NCBI GenBank assembly: GCA_913056375.1
Contig: CAJXNF010000063.1
Coordinates: 1 to 10,736, forward strand
DNA from: an uncultured Pseudomonadota bacterium
GTDB taxonomy: Bacteria > SAR324 > NAC60-12
Direction: 5' to 3'
DNA: 10,736 nt
In this document: positions 1 to 7,748 of the stretch, piece after piece
How the letters are laid out: every line of letters begins with the position of its first letter
How positions within the stretch are numbered: position 1 is the stretch's first letter
Program-made: the position numbers and the translations under genes
The notes under the pieces: generated by a model
Told to the model about the DNA's origin: nothing
What the model saw: only the letters and a program-made list of their open reading frames with translations
Database searches by the model: none

Positions 1-1
1 T

Positions 2-817
2 AAGAAGAAGGCATCAGGCAAACGTCCAGAGCTTTTAAACGACAGAAAGAGTTACCAGTTGCTTGGAAGTATATTCGATCAGAATCAATTTGATCCGACT
101 GACCCTGCTCGCCAAATGCATCCAGTCGCTGGTACTCCCAATCTTGGGATGGTGACTCATGTCAAAGCAGGTTTCCACGTTGTCAATATCGGCATCAGCT
201 CTGAGCTTTTTCTTGACACGATGGGTCTAGGATGTTGGCTTGATCATGAGAATGATCAACCTCAAAAGTCAATTGAATGCATGACTTGGCATGGCAAACC
301 TCATGAGTTAAATATCTGTTTTAAGCTTGATCGAGATTCACTTTTAGAATTTGTATTTGATCCATCTACTGATCGATTGACGATTGAAATTGTCGAAGGT
401 GATGCATTCTTAGTTCCCGTAGATTCTATTGATTCATTGTCATTGGTCGGCTCTTTTGATTCTCCAATGGCACCATGGGACCCTACATCATCACTAAATA
501 CAATGAATTCACTGGGTCCAGGTAGATTCGAAAAAGTTTTACAATTAGAGGCGGGAAAAACATATAACTATAAATTTGTAGCGAATTCATCGCCATGGGC
601 CCTTGTTTATGCAGATTATGAACTTGATTGTAAAGGCTATGACTTTTCAGGTTCAAATCCTAACTTTGCTGATCCAAGCTTCAGCTCACTTAATCGATAT
701 GGACAGCTAACATCACACGGTAATCCACCTGCGCTGGAATTTACTCCAACGCATTCTGGCTGTTATCGTTTTTATGCAGACTTAATTATTGGTGGCTACT
801 CAGTCCTGCCTTATTAA
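2..817 (+). CDS. C-terminal part of a probable carbohydrate-binding or glycan-active protein (5' end outside the window)
   Basis: The frame is open from the first complete codon, so 271 residues of a longer protein are visible. The TTG at 59 is inside the frame and has no Shine-Dalgarno sequence, so I do not take it as the start. The visible start is Lys-rich (KKKASGKRPELL). Two beta-rich units follow. The first (about residues 45-135) ends in LLEFVFDPSTDRLTIEI, which resembles the closing strands of pullulanase-associated or SusE-like sandwiches. The second (about 147-271) opens with LSLVGSFDSPMAPWDP, continues with an AGKTYNYKFVAN strand pair and ends YRFYADLIIGGYSV; this is the pattern of starch-binding or CBM48-like E-set domains. 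No catalytic motif is visible. A binding role fits the debranching gene further along. The stop TAA overlaps the stop of the convergent minus-strand gene. The gene is secure; the function is tentative. Confidence 0.72.
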   Translation, partial: KKKASGKRPELLNDRKSYQLLGSIFDQNQFDPTDPARQMHPVAGTPNLGMVTHVKAGFHVVNIGISSELFLDTMGLGCWLDHENDQPQKSIECMTWHGKPHELNICFKLDRDSLLEFVFDPSTDRLTIEIVEGDAFLVPVDSIDSLSLVGSFDSPMAPWDPTSSLNTMNSLGPGRFEKVLQLEAGKTYNYKFVANSSPWALVYADYELDCKGYDFSGSNPNFADPSFSSLNRYGQLTSHGNPPALEFTPTHSGCYRFYADLIIGGYSVLPY

Positions 818-2211
818 ATAGCCTTGTAGTTGATATTGAAGGCAATGCATACCCTTTCATCATCTTCTGTGGTTGCTACCGTGGAATGAGGTAGATAGCT
901 TGGAAACAGAATAATAAGCCCTCGGTATGGAGCAATTGATAATTTCTCCGATGATGGGAAGATTATATTTCCGCTTTCCCTGATATTCGATTCTGTTTGT
1001 GACGATGTTTTAATATAAATAACTCCACTTATTGTTGATTCGGGATGAGTGTGCAGTTTTTGGTGTCCACCATCATTTAATACCACTCCCCATCCACTGA
1101 TTTCAGTTTCCACGCCTTCGTTGAATTTGATGAAAGGGATATTCAACGATTGGCAATATTGATTTGCTAAAGCTTTGATTTTTTTACTAAGGCCAATGAC
1201 TGCCTCATTGGCTGAGTTTTTAATGATCTCGTGTGTTTGCTGTCCTTTTACAGTTGGCTTTCCAGGCCGATCTTTAATCAATGTTTCGCTATTTTTCACA
1301 TAGTCATAGAGTGAGTTTAGATTGATAACGGTTTCTCTGTTTAAATTGTATTGATAAACTAGATGCTTGGGTGAAAAATGATTAGGTTCACCAAAAATCA
1401 ATCGGGATTCTTTGTTGAGGTGACAAATACAGGATAAGTAATTACTGCCATTGATATCCCTTGTGTGGTTTTTGAGGAATTCTGCAGCACCTATATCATC
1501 ATTAGTTTCGACCTTAGCGTAAAATTCTTCAATTACGGTTCCCTTGGGTTTGATTTGGTTGATAGCCTCCAATGCCTCGGGTGCATCGGGTACAATTTCG
1601 AGACATTTTTTGAACGACTCTTCCGCAGATGAAATGTCTCCGACTGTCGCCAAGTATCTCCCGTAATTATAATGTGCAAGAAATTCTCTTGGATTATTTT
1701 TTATGATCTCTTGGTGAATCGTGTCGGCTCTCTTGAGATTTCCTAGTTCTGCCTCGCAAATCGCTAGGTTTGTTAGTAGTGAAGCACTGCTTCCTGAAAC
1801 TTGGATTGTTGTTTTGATGATTTCACTTGCTTTTCTGATTCGTCCTGATTCAATTTGCAGCGTACTCAGCAAATTTGATGTCTCAATATTTTCAGGATGG
1901 CGATCGTGGAGTGTCGTGAGGATTTGAATCGCAATAGTGTTATCGCCACAATCTTTTGCAGATTGGCTCGCGATCAAAAGTAGTTGAGGGTGAACTCTTT
2001 GGTATTCTTTAGGATTAACCTTGTTGATGAAGGTGTTGACTACATCTTGATGTCTACCTTGCATCTGAAGAAGCCTGCATAAATTGAAAATAGCTTCTGG
2101 TGGCTCTCCAGTTAGTTCAGCTGCTTGCCTGAAATATTTTTCAGCAAGGATCATGTTCCCGCCTTGTGCTGCTTGAATTCCGAGCTTGCTGATTGACGCA
2201 AAATCACTCAT
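814..2211 (-). CDS. TPR-repeat protein with C-terminal 2OG-Fe(II) oxygenase domain
   Basis: The product is 465 residues from ATG 2211 (MSDFASISKL). The frame is open 37 codons further upstream, to 2322, but that extension runs through a terminator hairpin and reads as non-protein-like, so I prefer 2211. Residues 1-220 form helical TPR repeats with Ala/Gly/Leu spacing (AEKYFRQAAEL, AEESFKKCLEIVPDAPEAL). Residues 320-465 match the bacterial putative 2OG-Fe(II) oxygenase family often found behind TPRs: GQQTHEI, the iron-ligand segment HQKLHTHPESTISGVIYIK (His387, His389), FPSYLPHS (His442), and Arg453 in ERVCIAFN as the likely 2-oxoglutarate-binding residue. The expected reaction is hydroxylation of a protein or small molecule; the substrate is unknown. 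No signal peptide is visible, so it is probably cytoplasmic. It follows the epimerase gene but is separated from it by a terminator. No Shine-Dalgarno is visible. Confidence 0.85.
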   Translation of the reverse strand: MSDFASISKLGIQAAQGGNMILAEKYFRQAAELTGEPPEAIFNLCRLLQMQGRHQDVVNTFINKVNPKEYQRVHPQLLLIASQSAKDCGDNTIAIQILTTLHDRHPENIETSNLLSTLQIESGRIRKASEIIKTTIQVSGSSASLLTNLAICEAELGNLKRADTIHQEIIKNNPREFLAHYNYGRYLATVGDISSAEESFKKCLEIVPDAPEALEAINQIKPKGTVIEEFYAKVETNDDIGAAEFLKNHTRDINGSNYLSCICHLNKESRLIFGEPNHFSPKHLVYQYNLNRETVINLNSLYDYVKNSETLIKDRPGKPTVKGQQTHEIIKNSANEAVIGLSKKIKALANQYCQSLNIPFIKFNEGVETEISGWGVVLNDGGHQKLHTHPESTISGVIYIKTSSQTESNIRESGNIIFPSSEKLSIAPYRGLIILFPSYLPHSTVATTEDDERVCIAFNINYKAI

Positions 2212-2224
2212 TTGATAGATACAG

Positions 2225-2250
2225 AAAAAAGGCGTGCTTTTGCACGCCTT
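2225..2250 (-). terminator. Rho-independent terminator after the epimerase-STAS gene
   Basis: Read on the minus strand, a perfect 9-bp stem AAGGCGTGC/GCACGCCTT closes an AAAA loop. The stem ends in TT and is followed by more Ts, giving six consecutive Ts (2230-2225). It lies 34 nt after the stop of the epimerase-STAS gene and only 13 nt before the preferred start of the TPR-oxygenase gene. The TPR gene therefore needs either a promoter giving a very short leader or read-through. Confidence 0.88.
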
Positions 2251-2284
2251 ATGATTGTTTGGTTGTTTCTGGAATGCAGTTCTA

Positions 2285-4447
2285 TTAGTTAATGACTGCA
2301 AATTCCTCATCCAGTTCAGCATCCTTGAGGGATTGACTGATTTCAGAATTCAAGCCGGACAGCTGAACACTGAAGGAGGCTCCACGTTGTTGTTTTGTAA
2401 ACAGGAGGTAGTTCCAGCCTGTATCATCAACAGTCTTGAGATTGGTCATGTCTAGGACAATTCCTCTAAGCCCGGACAGTTTCTCAAGTTCTTTTTTCAA
2501 GGTCGGGAGCTTACAACGAGTGAGATCGCCATCAAGTGCAAACTTGCCAATTCCGTTCTCAAAGCTCATCAGATCAGCACTGAAACCCATTCCTGCGGGT
2601 TCAAGTCGAACGCGTACGCGGAGTGGTTTATCTGATTCAGGCAAGTTGACGATCATGTTCTTGCGATCGAAATCGGTGTAGGTTTTGTCGTCAATCCATA
2701 CTTCACTCAGCTCAACACTGCCCGCAGGAAGCAGATCGGGGGCGACGCGAAGTTTGTTGTCGGGCCATCCCTGAGGATCTGGACGGAAGTAGAAGTCCAT
2801 CGGTTGCTTGGTGACAAGCAAGTTGGAGTAGATCGCTGCCAGGAAGCAGAGTTCGAACGAGTGATAACCAGCCATGGAGTGGCTGCCCTTCCCACGTTCA
2901 GAACCCAGGGCATAGGGCTGTCCATTGGCCAGGACATTGAAGTAGATGCCGCCAGACTCGTAGTCAAGGAACCAGCCATTGTAAAAAGCTGTTCCTTCGC
3001 GGGCAAACCGAAGATACTCTGGCTTGTCGTTATAAACGCCAGCCATGATGTAATACGCCAGGATTCCTTGTTCTTGCTGCCACCATGCCTTGCGGTCGTG
3101 CCAGACACGACGGTAGTGCTCTTCACCGTCTTTGAGAGTCCTCTCCATCATGTCGTACCAGCCACCACGTTGGTTGTCGCAACCGGCGGGTGGAATCGCA
3201 TCGGCAATCTGGTGAGCAAAGGTCTTGTAGCTCTCCTTGGGGTTGAGGCTGTGCATGCGGGTGAGGTTCCATGCCACCTTCAGGTTGTGGCCCACCACAC
3301 AACGGGCTTGGTGAATCCCCCACTTCAGATCGTGCGTCCAGTCCTCATAGAACTTCTCGTTCATGAAGGGGCTGTAGCCGTAATCAGGGAAGTGATCACA
3401 AATGGTGTCGAAGGTATCTTCCAAGAACTTGGCGTAGCTCTCTTCGCCGGTGGCGAGATAGAGGTTAATCAGATAAGCAGGTGCGTGGTCACCAACTGAA
3501 TTCCAATTCTTTTTCGCTTTGTTGACGCCCAGGGAATCTGCCTTGGCATCAAAGGTGACAGGGTCAACGTGTGAGTAATAGCCACCATAAGGACCGTGAT
3601 CCTTGTAGTAGCGGTTGAGGAAAGCGATGGTGTCATCAATGTCGTGTCGGATCCCATCACCACCTGTCAGACGCCAAGTCTGAGTTGGACCTGCCAATGC
3701 ATAAATCTGTTCGTAGCAAGGAATAGCGTTGCCACCTTCATCGCCACCTGCGGTGGAGCCCATATATTTCCGTACGCTCCCATCATCTTGAATATCAATC
3801 TGGCTATACCAATAACAGATACCTTCGCTCTTATTTTGATGACGGAAATGACGCTGCATATATTCCGTGCCATTGACAGCGGCTTCGAGTGCACGCTCGT
3901 CACCGGTCATCATGTAAGCAGTAGCAAAGCCGTAGACCAGCCGTGAAATGGTGTCTAGGTTTTGAACTCCATCCTGCTTCTTACCTTCTGCGCTCAGATC
4001 AGTACGGAACTTTTTGAAATCGATTGCCTCTCCCTCGACGACCTTGAACTGCGCTTCTAGGTAGAAATTAAGGAGTTGCTGAATTTGGTGAATCCACCAA
4101 TTTTGATCTTCAAAGCGCAGATCATCCTTGTTTCGACCAAACAACAACATGTGCTTGGCTTCAAATTTTAAGCTGTCAGCCTCTGGGTAAAATAAGCCGT
4201 AGACATGTATGAAACGGTCTTCAACTAAAATTTGTTGAATATCTGGTGCAACTTGGAAAGGTTCTCCCAGATTTCGTACTAGTTCCGCATAGCAAGCGTC
4301 AGTCACCTTGACTGTGTACATCCGCCCATCGGATGTTTCCAGTTCGACGATGCCTTTGCAATCAAAGGCTTCTGGGTAAGAAACTTTGCGGATATAGCCC
4401 GCGATTAGATCAGAGAAAGGAAAGTTGAGTTGGTTCTGAGATGACAT
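2285..4447 (-). CDS. AGE-family epimerase/isomerase fused to a C-terminal STAS domain
   Basis: The product is 720 residues from ATG 4447 (MSSQNQLNFP). The frame extends to 4528, but that would overlap the upstream gene and adds a non-conserved-looking tail. Three parts are visible. Residues 10-105 form a beta-rich, OB-like domain (VYGLFYPEA, AKHMLLFGR). Residues 115-545 are an (alpha/alpha)6 barrel of the N-acylglucosamine/cellobiose 2-epimerase superfamily. It carries candidate catalytic histidines His321 (GDHAPAYLINLY), His387 (VVGHNLKVAW) and His529 (GYHSFELCFLA), plus the WWQQEQG motif (455-461). Residues 622-720, after a beta linker, match STAS/anti-sigma-antagonist domains: GIVLDMTNLKTVDDTGWNYL, with Thr676 at the usual phosphorylated Ser/Thr position. 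Ordinary AGE enzymes are about 390-420 residues. The expected chemistry is C2 epimerisation or isomerisation of a sugar; the substrate is unknown. Lys390 stands where AGE enzymes usually have Glu (GHxxE). It lies 52 nt behind the debranching gene. Confidence 0.88.
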   Translation of the reverse strand: MSSQNQLNFPFSDLIAGYIRKVSYPEAFDCKGIVELETSDGRMYTVKVTDACYAELVRNLGEPFQVAPDIQQILVEDRFIHVYGLFYPEADSLKFEAKHMLLFGRNKDDLRFEDQNWWIHQIQQLLNFYLEAQFKVVEGEAIDFKKFRTDLSAEGKKQDGVQNLDTISRLVYGFATAYMMTGDERALEAAVNGTEYMQRHFRHQNKSEGICYWYSQIDIQDDGSVRKYMGSTAGGDEGGNAIPCYEQIYALAGPTQTWRLTGGDGIRHDIDDTIAFLNRYYKDHGPYGGYYSHVDPVTFDAKADSLGVNKAKKNWNSVGDHAPAYLINLYLATGEESYAKFLEDTFDTICDHFPDYGYSPFMNEKFYEDWTHDLKWGIHQARCVVGHNLKVAWNLTRMHSLNPKESYKTFAHQIADAIPPAGCDNQRGGWYDMMERTLKDGEEHYRRVWHDRKAWWQQEQGILAYYIMAGVYNDKPEYLRFAREGTAFYNGWFLDYESGGIYFNVLANGQPYALGSERGKGSHSMAGYHSFELCFLAAIYSNLLVTKQPMDFYFRPDPQGWPDNKLRVAPDLLPAGSVELSEVWIDDKTYTDFDRKNMIVNLPESDKPLRVRVRLEPAGMGFSADLMSFENGIGKFALDGDLTRCKLPTLKKELEKLSGLRGIVLDMTNLKTVDDTGWNYLLFTKQQRGASFSVQLSGLNSEISQSLKDAELDEEFAVIN

Positions 4448-4499
4448 GTCTGGAAGTGATAGGGGGGATGAGGTGATGTTGATGCAGTAAGTGAAGCGT

Positions 4500-6668
4500 T
4501 TAGTTTGTTGCTCTCGATGCGAGTACAACGATGCTTCGACCTGTCACCACATAACTGTTGTCATTGATGGCAACTTGCTGATCGCGGGGGGAGATGTCGT
4601 TGGGCGAGGGTAGAGAGGTGTCGATGGCTCGATACCATTTCAGGCCGGTAGCCTGAGGTATCTGGAATTCGACACCTTCCCAATACATATTAAACATTAC
4701 ATGGATGTTTTCAGTTTGATCAGTATCCTCTGCCGTATCTCCAAGTGTCATGGCAAGACATCTCGCTCCCGGATCATTCCATCCGGGAGTGTTGAGTTGT
4801 GTTCCATGCCAGGAAATATCGTAGAGACCATATTTATTGGATGATCCTGTGAAATAGCGGCCTTTGAAATGGTCAATGTATCTCTTTCTTTTTTCTATGA
4901 TCATTGACCAGAAGCGAATCATTTCTTGGCTTTCATTGCTTCCGATATGGTTCCAGTCGAACCAGTTGATTTCGTTGTCGTGACAGTAAGTATTATTATT
5001 GCCTCCTTGGCTTCGCATGAATTCATCGCCTGCAACCATCATCGGAACCCCCATAGACAGCATATGGATGGTTGCGAAATTCTTGACTTGACGTTTCCGT
5101 AGGTCGTTGATCCATTGATTGTCAGTTTCTCCCTCGGCACCACAGTTCCAGCTGCAGTTATCATCAATTCCATCATTATTTCCTTCGCCATTGGCCCAGT
5201 TGTGTTTTTCGTTATAAGCAGTCAGGTCATAGAGCGTGAACCCATCATGGGCAGTGACAAAGTTGACGCTGTTCGTTGGTTCGTGATGACGACCCTGATA
5301 GAGATCAGCACTTCCGGTGATGCGTCCGGCTACCTCGCCGATGATGCCAGGTTCACCCTTGATGAAATTACGAATGCAATCGCGATATTTTCCATTCCAT
5401 TCTGCCCATCGTGCTCCAGGGAATGTACCAATCTGATACAGCCCAGCAGCGTCCCAGGCTTCTGCAATCACTTTGGACTGTCCAAGCAAGTCGTCCAATT
5501 CAATGGACCAAACCACCGGGGGATGCTCAAGCGGAGCCCCATCTTCACCTCTGCTTAGTACTGATCCTTCGTCAAATCTGAATCCGTCAACATGCATCTC
5601 CTCAACCCAGAAGCGAAGAGAATCGATGATGAGTTTTTCTCCAACTGGATGATTGCAGTTGAAAGTATTTCCACAGCCTGTATAATCATAATAAAATTCT
5701 TTACTCCCGTCCTGACCTGTTAAATAATAATAGGATACATTGTCAATACCTTTGAAGCTGAACGTTGGCCCTTGGTGATTGCCTTCGTCAGTGTGGTTGT
5801 AGACAACATCGAGAATGACTTCAATGCCTGCTTTGTGCAGTGCTTTCACCATATCGCGAAATTCATTGATGTGCTGACTGGTGTCAGAATTAACGCAGTA
5901 GCCTTGATGTGGGGCGAAGTAGCCCATTGTGCTATATCCCCAGTAGTTCACCAATTTGCGTCCTTCATGGACTTTGGTCACATCGGTGTGATCAAAGCTA
6001 CAAATTGGCAATAGTTCTACTGCAGTCACTCCAAGACTTTTAAGATATGGAATCTTTTCAATCAATCCGAGATATGTTCCCGGGTGTTGAACTCCACTAG
6101 TCGGGCTTTTAGTGAATCCACCAACGTGCATTTCGTAGACGATGGTCTCTGCCATCGGTCGTTTGAGAGGTTGATCACCTTCCCAGTCGTAGTTTTTGGT
6201 GTCAATGACAACACTTCGCATGCTTTTGTGTAAATTGTCGCCAGGCATGCATGCAGCGCCTCGATCCCAAAGATCGAGACAATTTCCCTTTGAATAAGGA
6301 TCTATAAGAACTTTATCGGGGTCGAAGCGATGCCCGTTCCATTGTTCTCGAGGGCCATCAACACGGTAGGCGTAGCCCATACCGGGCTTGACTCCTTCGA
6401 TAAAGGTATGCCAGATGTTGAAGCTCCGGTTAGAGCCACCATCAAGTTCAATGACCCTAGATGGTTCAAGATCGTCTGGCTTATTGAAGATCAGCAATTT
6501 GACGTTGGTGGCGCTACTGCTGTAGATGGAGAAGTTCACACCATCTTGAGTGACGGTGCTTCCGAATGGATGCGGTGAACCTACAAAACGCCTGAAATGG
6601 GTACCTGAAGTCTCAAGAGGGTTCCCTTTTAGCTGATCAGCAGGAGATGAAATGGCTGTGTTGGTCAT
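4500..6668 (-). CDS. glgX: Glycogen-debranching enzyme (isoamylase type, GH13)
   Basis: The product is 722 residues from ATG 6668, a typical length for GlgX/isoamylase. It hydrolyses alpha-1,6 branch linkages in glycogen or limit dextrin in the cytoplasm. Residues 32-130 form the N-terminal CBM48-type domain (GSTVTQDGVNFSIYS, YRVDGP). The TIM barrel follows, with all GH13 conserved regions: DVVYNHT (287-293), VDGFRFD with nucleophile Asp366, VIAEAWD with acid/base Glu403, and VTAHDG with Asp475. Debranching-type signatures SWNCGAEGETDN, GVPMMVAGDEF and NNNTYCHDNEINWFDWN are present, and the C-terminal beta domain runs from about residue 625 to 722. The nucleophile context is RFDEGS, while isoamylase relatives normally read RFDLAS. 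No Shine-Dalgarno is visible. It lies between the double SnoaL gene (54 nt before) and the epimerase-STAS gene (52 nt after), in a likely operon. Confidence 0.95.
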   Translation of the reverse strand: MTNTAISSPADQLKGNPLETSGTHFRRFVGSPHPFGSTVTQDGVNFSIYSSSATNVKLLIFNKPDDLEPSRVIELDGGSNRSFNIWHTFIEGVKPGMGYAYRVDGPREQWNGHRFDPDKVLIDPYSKGNCLDLWDRGAACMPGDNLHKSMRSVVIDTKNYDWEGDQPLKRPMAETIVYEMHVGGFTKSPTSGVQHPGTYLGLIEKIPYLKSLGVTAVELLPICSFDHTDVTKVHEGRKLVNYWGYSTMGYFAPHQGYCVNSDTSQHINEFRDMVKALHKAGIEVILDVVYNHTDEGNHQGPTFSFKGIDNVSYYYLTGQDGSKEFYYDYTGCGNTFNCNHPVGEKLIIDSLRFWVEEMHVDGFRFDEGSVLSRGEDGAPLEHPPVVWSIELDDLLGQSKVIAEAWDAAGLYQIGTFPGARWAEWNGKYRDCIRNFIKGEPGIIGEVAGRITGSADLYQGRHHEPTNSVNFVTAHDGFTLYDLTAYNEKHNWANGEGNNDGIDDNCSWNCGAEGETDNQWINDLRKRQVKNFATIHMLSMGVPMMVAGDEFMRSQGGNNNTYCHDNEINWFDWNHIGSNESQEMIRFWSMIIEKRKRYIDHFKGRYFTGSSNKYGLYDISWHGTQLNTPGWNDPGARCLAMTLGDTAEDTDQTENIHVMFNMYWEGVEFQIPQATGLKWYRAIDTSLPSPNDISPRDQQVAINDNSYVVTGRSIVVLASRATN

Positions 6669-6722
6669 GGCTGTTTAGATAAGAGTGAATTGGTTGTCTT
6701 GTCGTCTGGTTCTCTTCTAGTC

Positions 6723-7583
6723 TTATGATTCCATTTGTCCCATTAGGACTATGAGATTTTCGTTGAAGTAAACCTTCTCTGCAGAACCCTGACTGTTGTT
6801 AATCCATACAGTCACTCCTTGATGTCTAATTCTTTTATGAGTTGCGGGAATCCCGAAAAATGGTCTTACATGGTCAGCTTCAAAGGTCCACCGGTAAGCA
6901 TTAACAACACCTTCTCGCTTTGATTCGGTTATATTCATCTCTACATTTTCAAAAGCGTTCCAATAGGTGGACATAAAGTTTTCATATTGACTCTCACTCT
7001 CGCCCTCTTGAAGAAGCAATGGATGATTAAATTTGAAATTAATTGCAAACTGATTTTGAGATGTTGTTTTTTGAGTTGACTGTGTTGGAAACTGTCTGGC
7101 GCTAGCAAGACTGGCTGCAGCATTGCTGTAGATCTTTGAGCAATCTTTGACCCCAAGGTCATGAATAATCTTAAGTGTGTCCTCGTTAGCAAGGTTCTCT
7201 CTTAACAGAACTCCGTCAGCCCTGATCCAGCTCACACCTTGTATCACAAAGGAATTGCCGGTCGCTGGAAGTGGTCCTTTGGGTGTACTTAAGGGTTTGT
7301 CACCAATATGTGTTCCTGTTCCTGTCCAAAGACCAAGAATCAGGTCGTCGAAGCACCATTTGTGGTGTACATCCAGATGAACATCTGGAAAAGCTCCATG
7401 TAAACCTGTGACTTCTTCTTCAAAGCCTTTGGTGCCTTTGAACACCTCAGGATGAGTGGGAATTGTAAAAACAAAATCTTCATTCATGATTTGCGGTATG
7501 ACATCTATCTCTGCATTGTTCATTACCCTCCCGTAATATAGATTAGAGAGCTTCTTATTTCCCCTATGACCTTTGTCGCTCAT
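6723..7583 (-). CDS. Tandem SnoaL-like (NTF2-fold) protein
   Basis: The product is 286 residues from ATG 7583; no in-frame alternative fits better. Residues 12-145 are a full SnoaL-like unit: an N-terminal helix with LYYGRVMNNAEIDVIPQIM, then NEDFVFTIP, a GAFPDVHLDV segment and the barrel strands GLWTGTGTHIG and IQGVSWIRADGV. A Ser/Thr/Gln-rich linker (about 150-178) leads to a second, shorter copy (about 180-286). This copy has the NAFENVEMNI, YRWTFEAD, FFGIPATHKRIRHQGVTVWI and KVYFNENLIVL elements but lacks a clear first helix. Single SnoaL proteins are about 130-150 residues, so this is a duplication with one degenerate half. Family members include polyketide cyclases and many uncharacterised proteins; no activity can be assigned. 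It is the first gene of the minus-strand run and diverges from the GMC gene. No Shine-Dalgarno is visible. Confidence 0.82.
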   Translation of the reverse strand: MSDKGHRGNKKLSNLYYGRVMNNAEIDVIPQIMNEDFVFTIPTHPEVFKGTKGFEEEVTGLHGAFPDVHLDVHHKWCFDDLILGLWTGTGTHIGDKPLSTPKGPLPATGNSFVIQGVSWIRADGVLLRENLANEDTLKIIHDLGVKDCSKIYSNAAASLASARQFPTQSTQKTTSQNQFAINFKFNHPLLLQEGESESQYENFMSTYWNAFENVEMNITESKREGVVNAYRWTFEADHVRPFFGIPATHKRIRHQGVTVWINNSQGSAEKVYFNENLIVLMGQMES

Positions 7584-7748
7584 GATTTAGGCAGAGTTGC
7601 TTTCTCTTTTTAGCAGTCCCGCCGCATGTCGACCACTACTTAATACTTTTATGTGATTTACTGCGCTCATGCTTTGCTGTGTGGGAATCAAGATATTTAG
7701 CGTCATCGTCTTTGTGCTGGCTAGATTTTGAATGAGTTTTATAGGTGT
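7584..7748. promoter_or_regulatory. Divergent intergenic region between the tandem SnoaL and GMC genes
   Basis: These 165 bases separate two genes read in opposite directions, so they should contain the promoters for both the minus-strand glycan run and the GMC-SnoaL pair. I cannot assign convincing -35/-10 pairs. TAGATT (7722-7727) is a weak -10 candidate for the plus strand and TATTAA (around 7645) for the minus strand; neither has a good -35 partner. No clear operator palindrome is visible. Confidence 0.5.

Noticed and set aside
2212..2322. N-terminal extension of the TPR-oxygenase frame
   Set aside because: It runs through the terminator hairpin and into the end of the epimerase gene, and its residues look unlike a conserved protein start.
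2804..3499. 231-codon open frame on the plus strand
   Set aside because: It lies wholly opposite the epimerase gene, whose motifs are clear, and shows no recognisable domain.
4448..4528. N-terminal extension of the epimerase-STAS frame
   Set aside because: It would overlap the upstream debranching gene, and ATG 4447 gives a cleaner start.
5115..5558. 147-codon open frame on the plus strand
   Set aside because: It is antisense to the catalytic region of the debranching enzyme and is only its complement.
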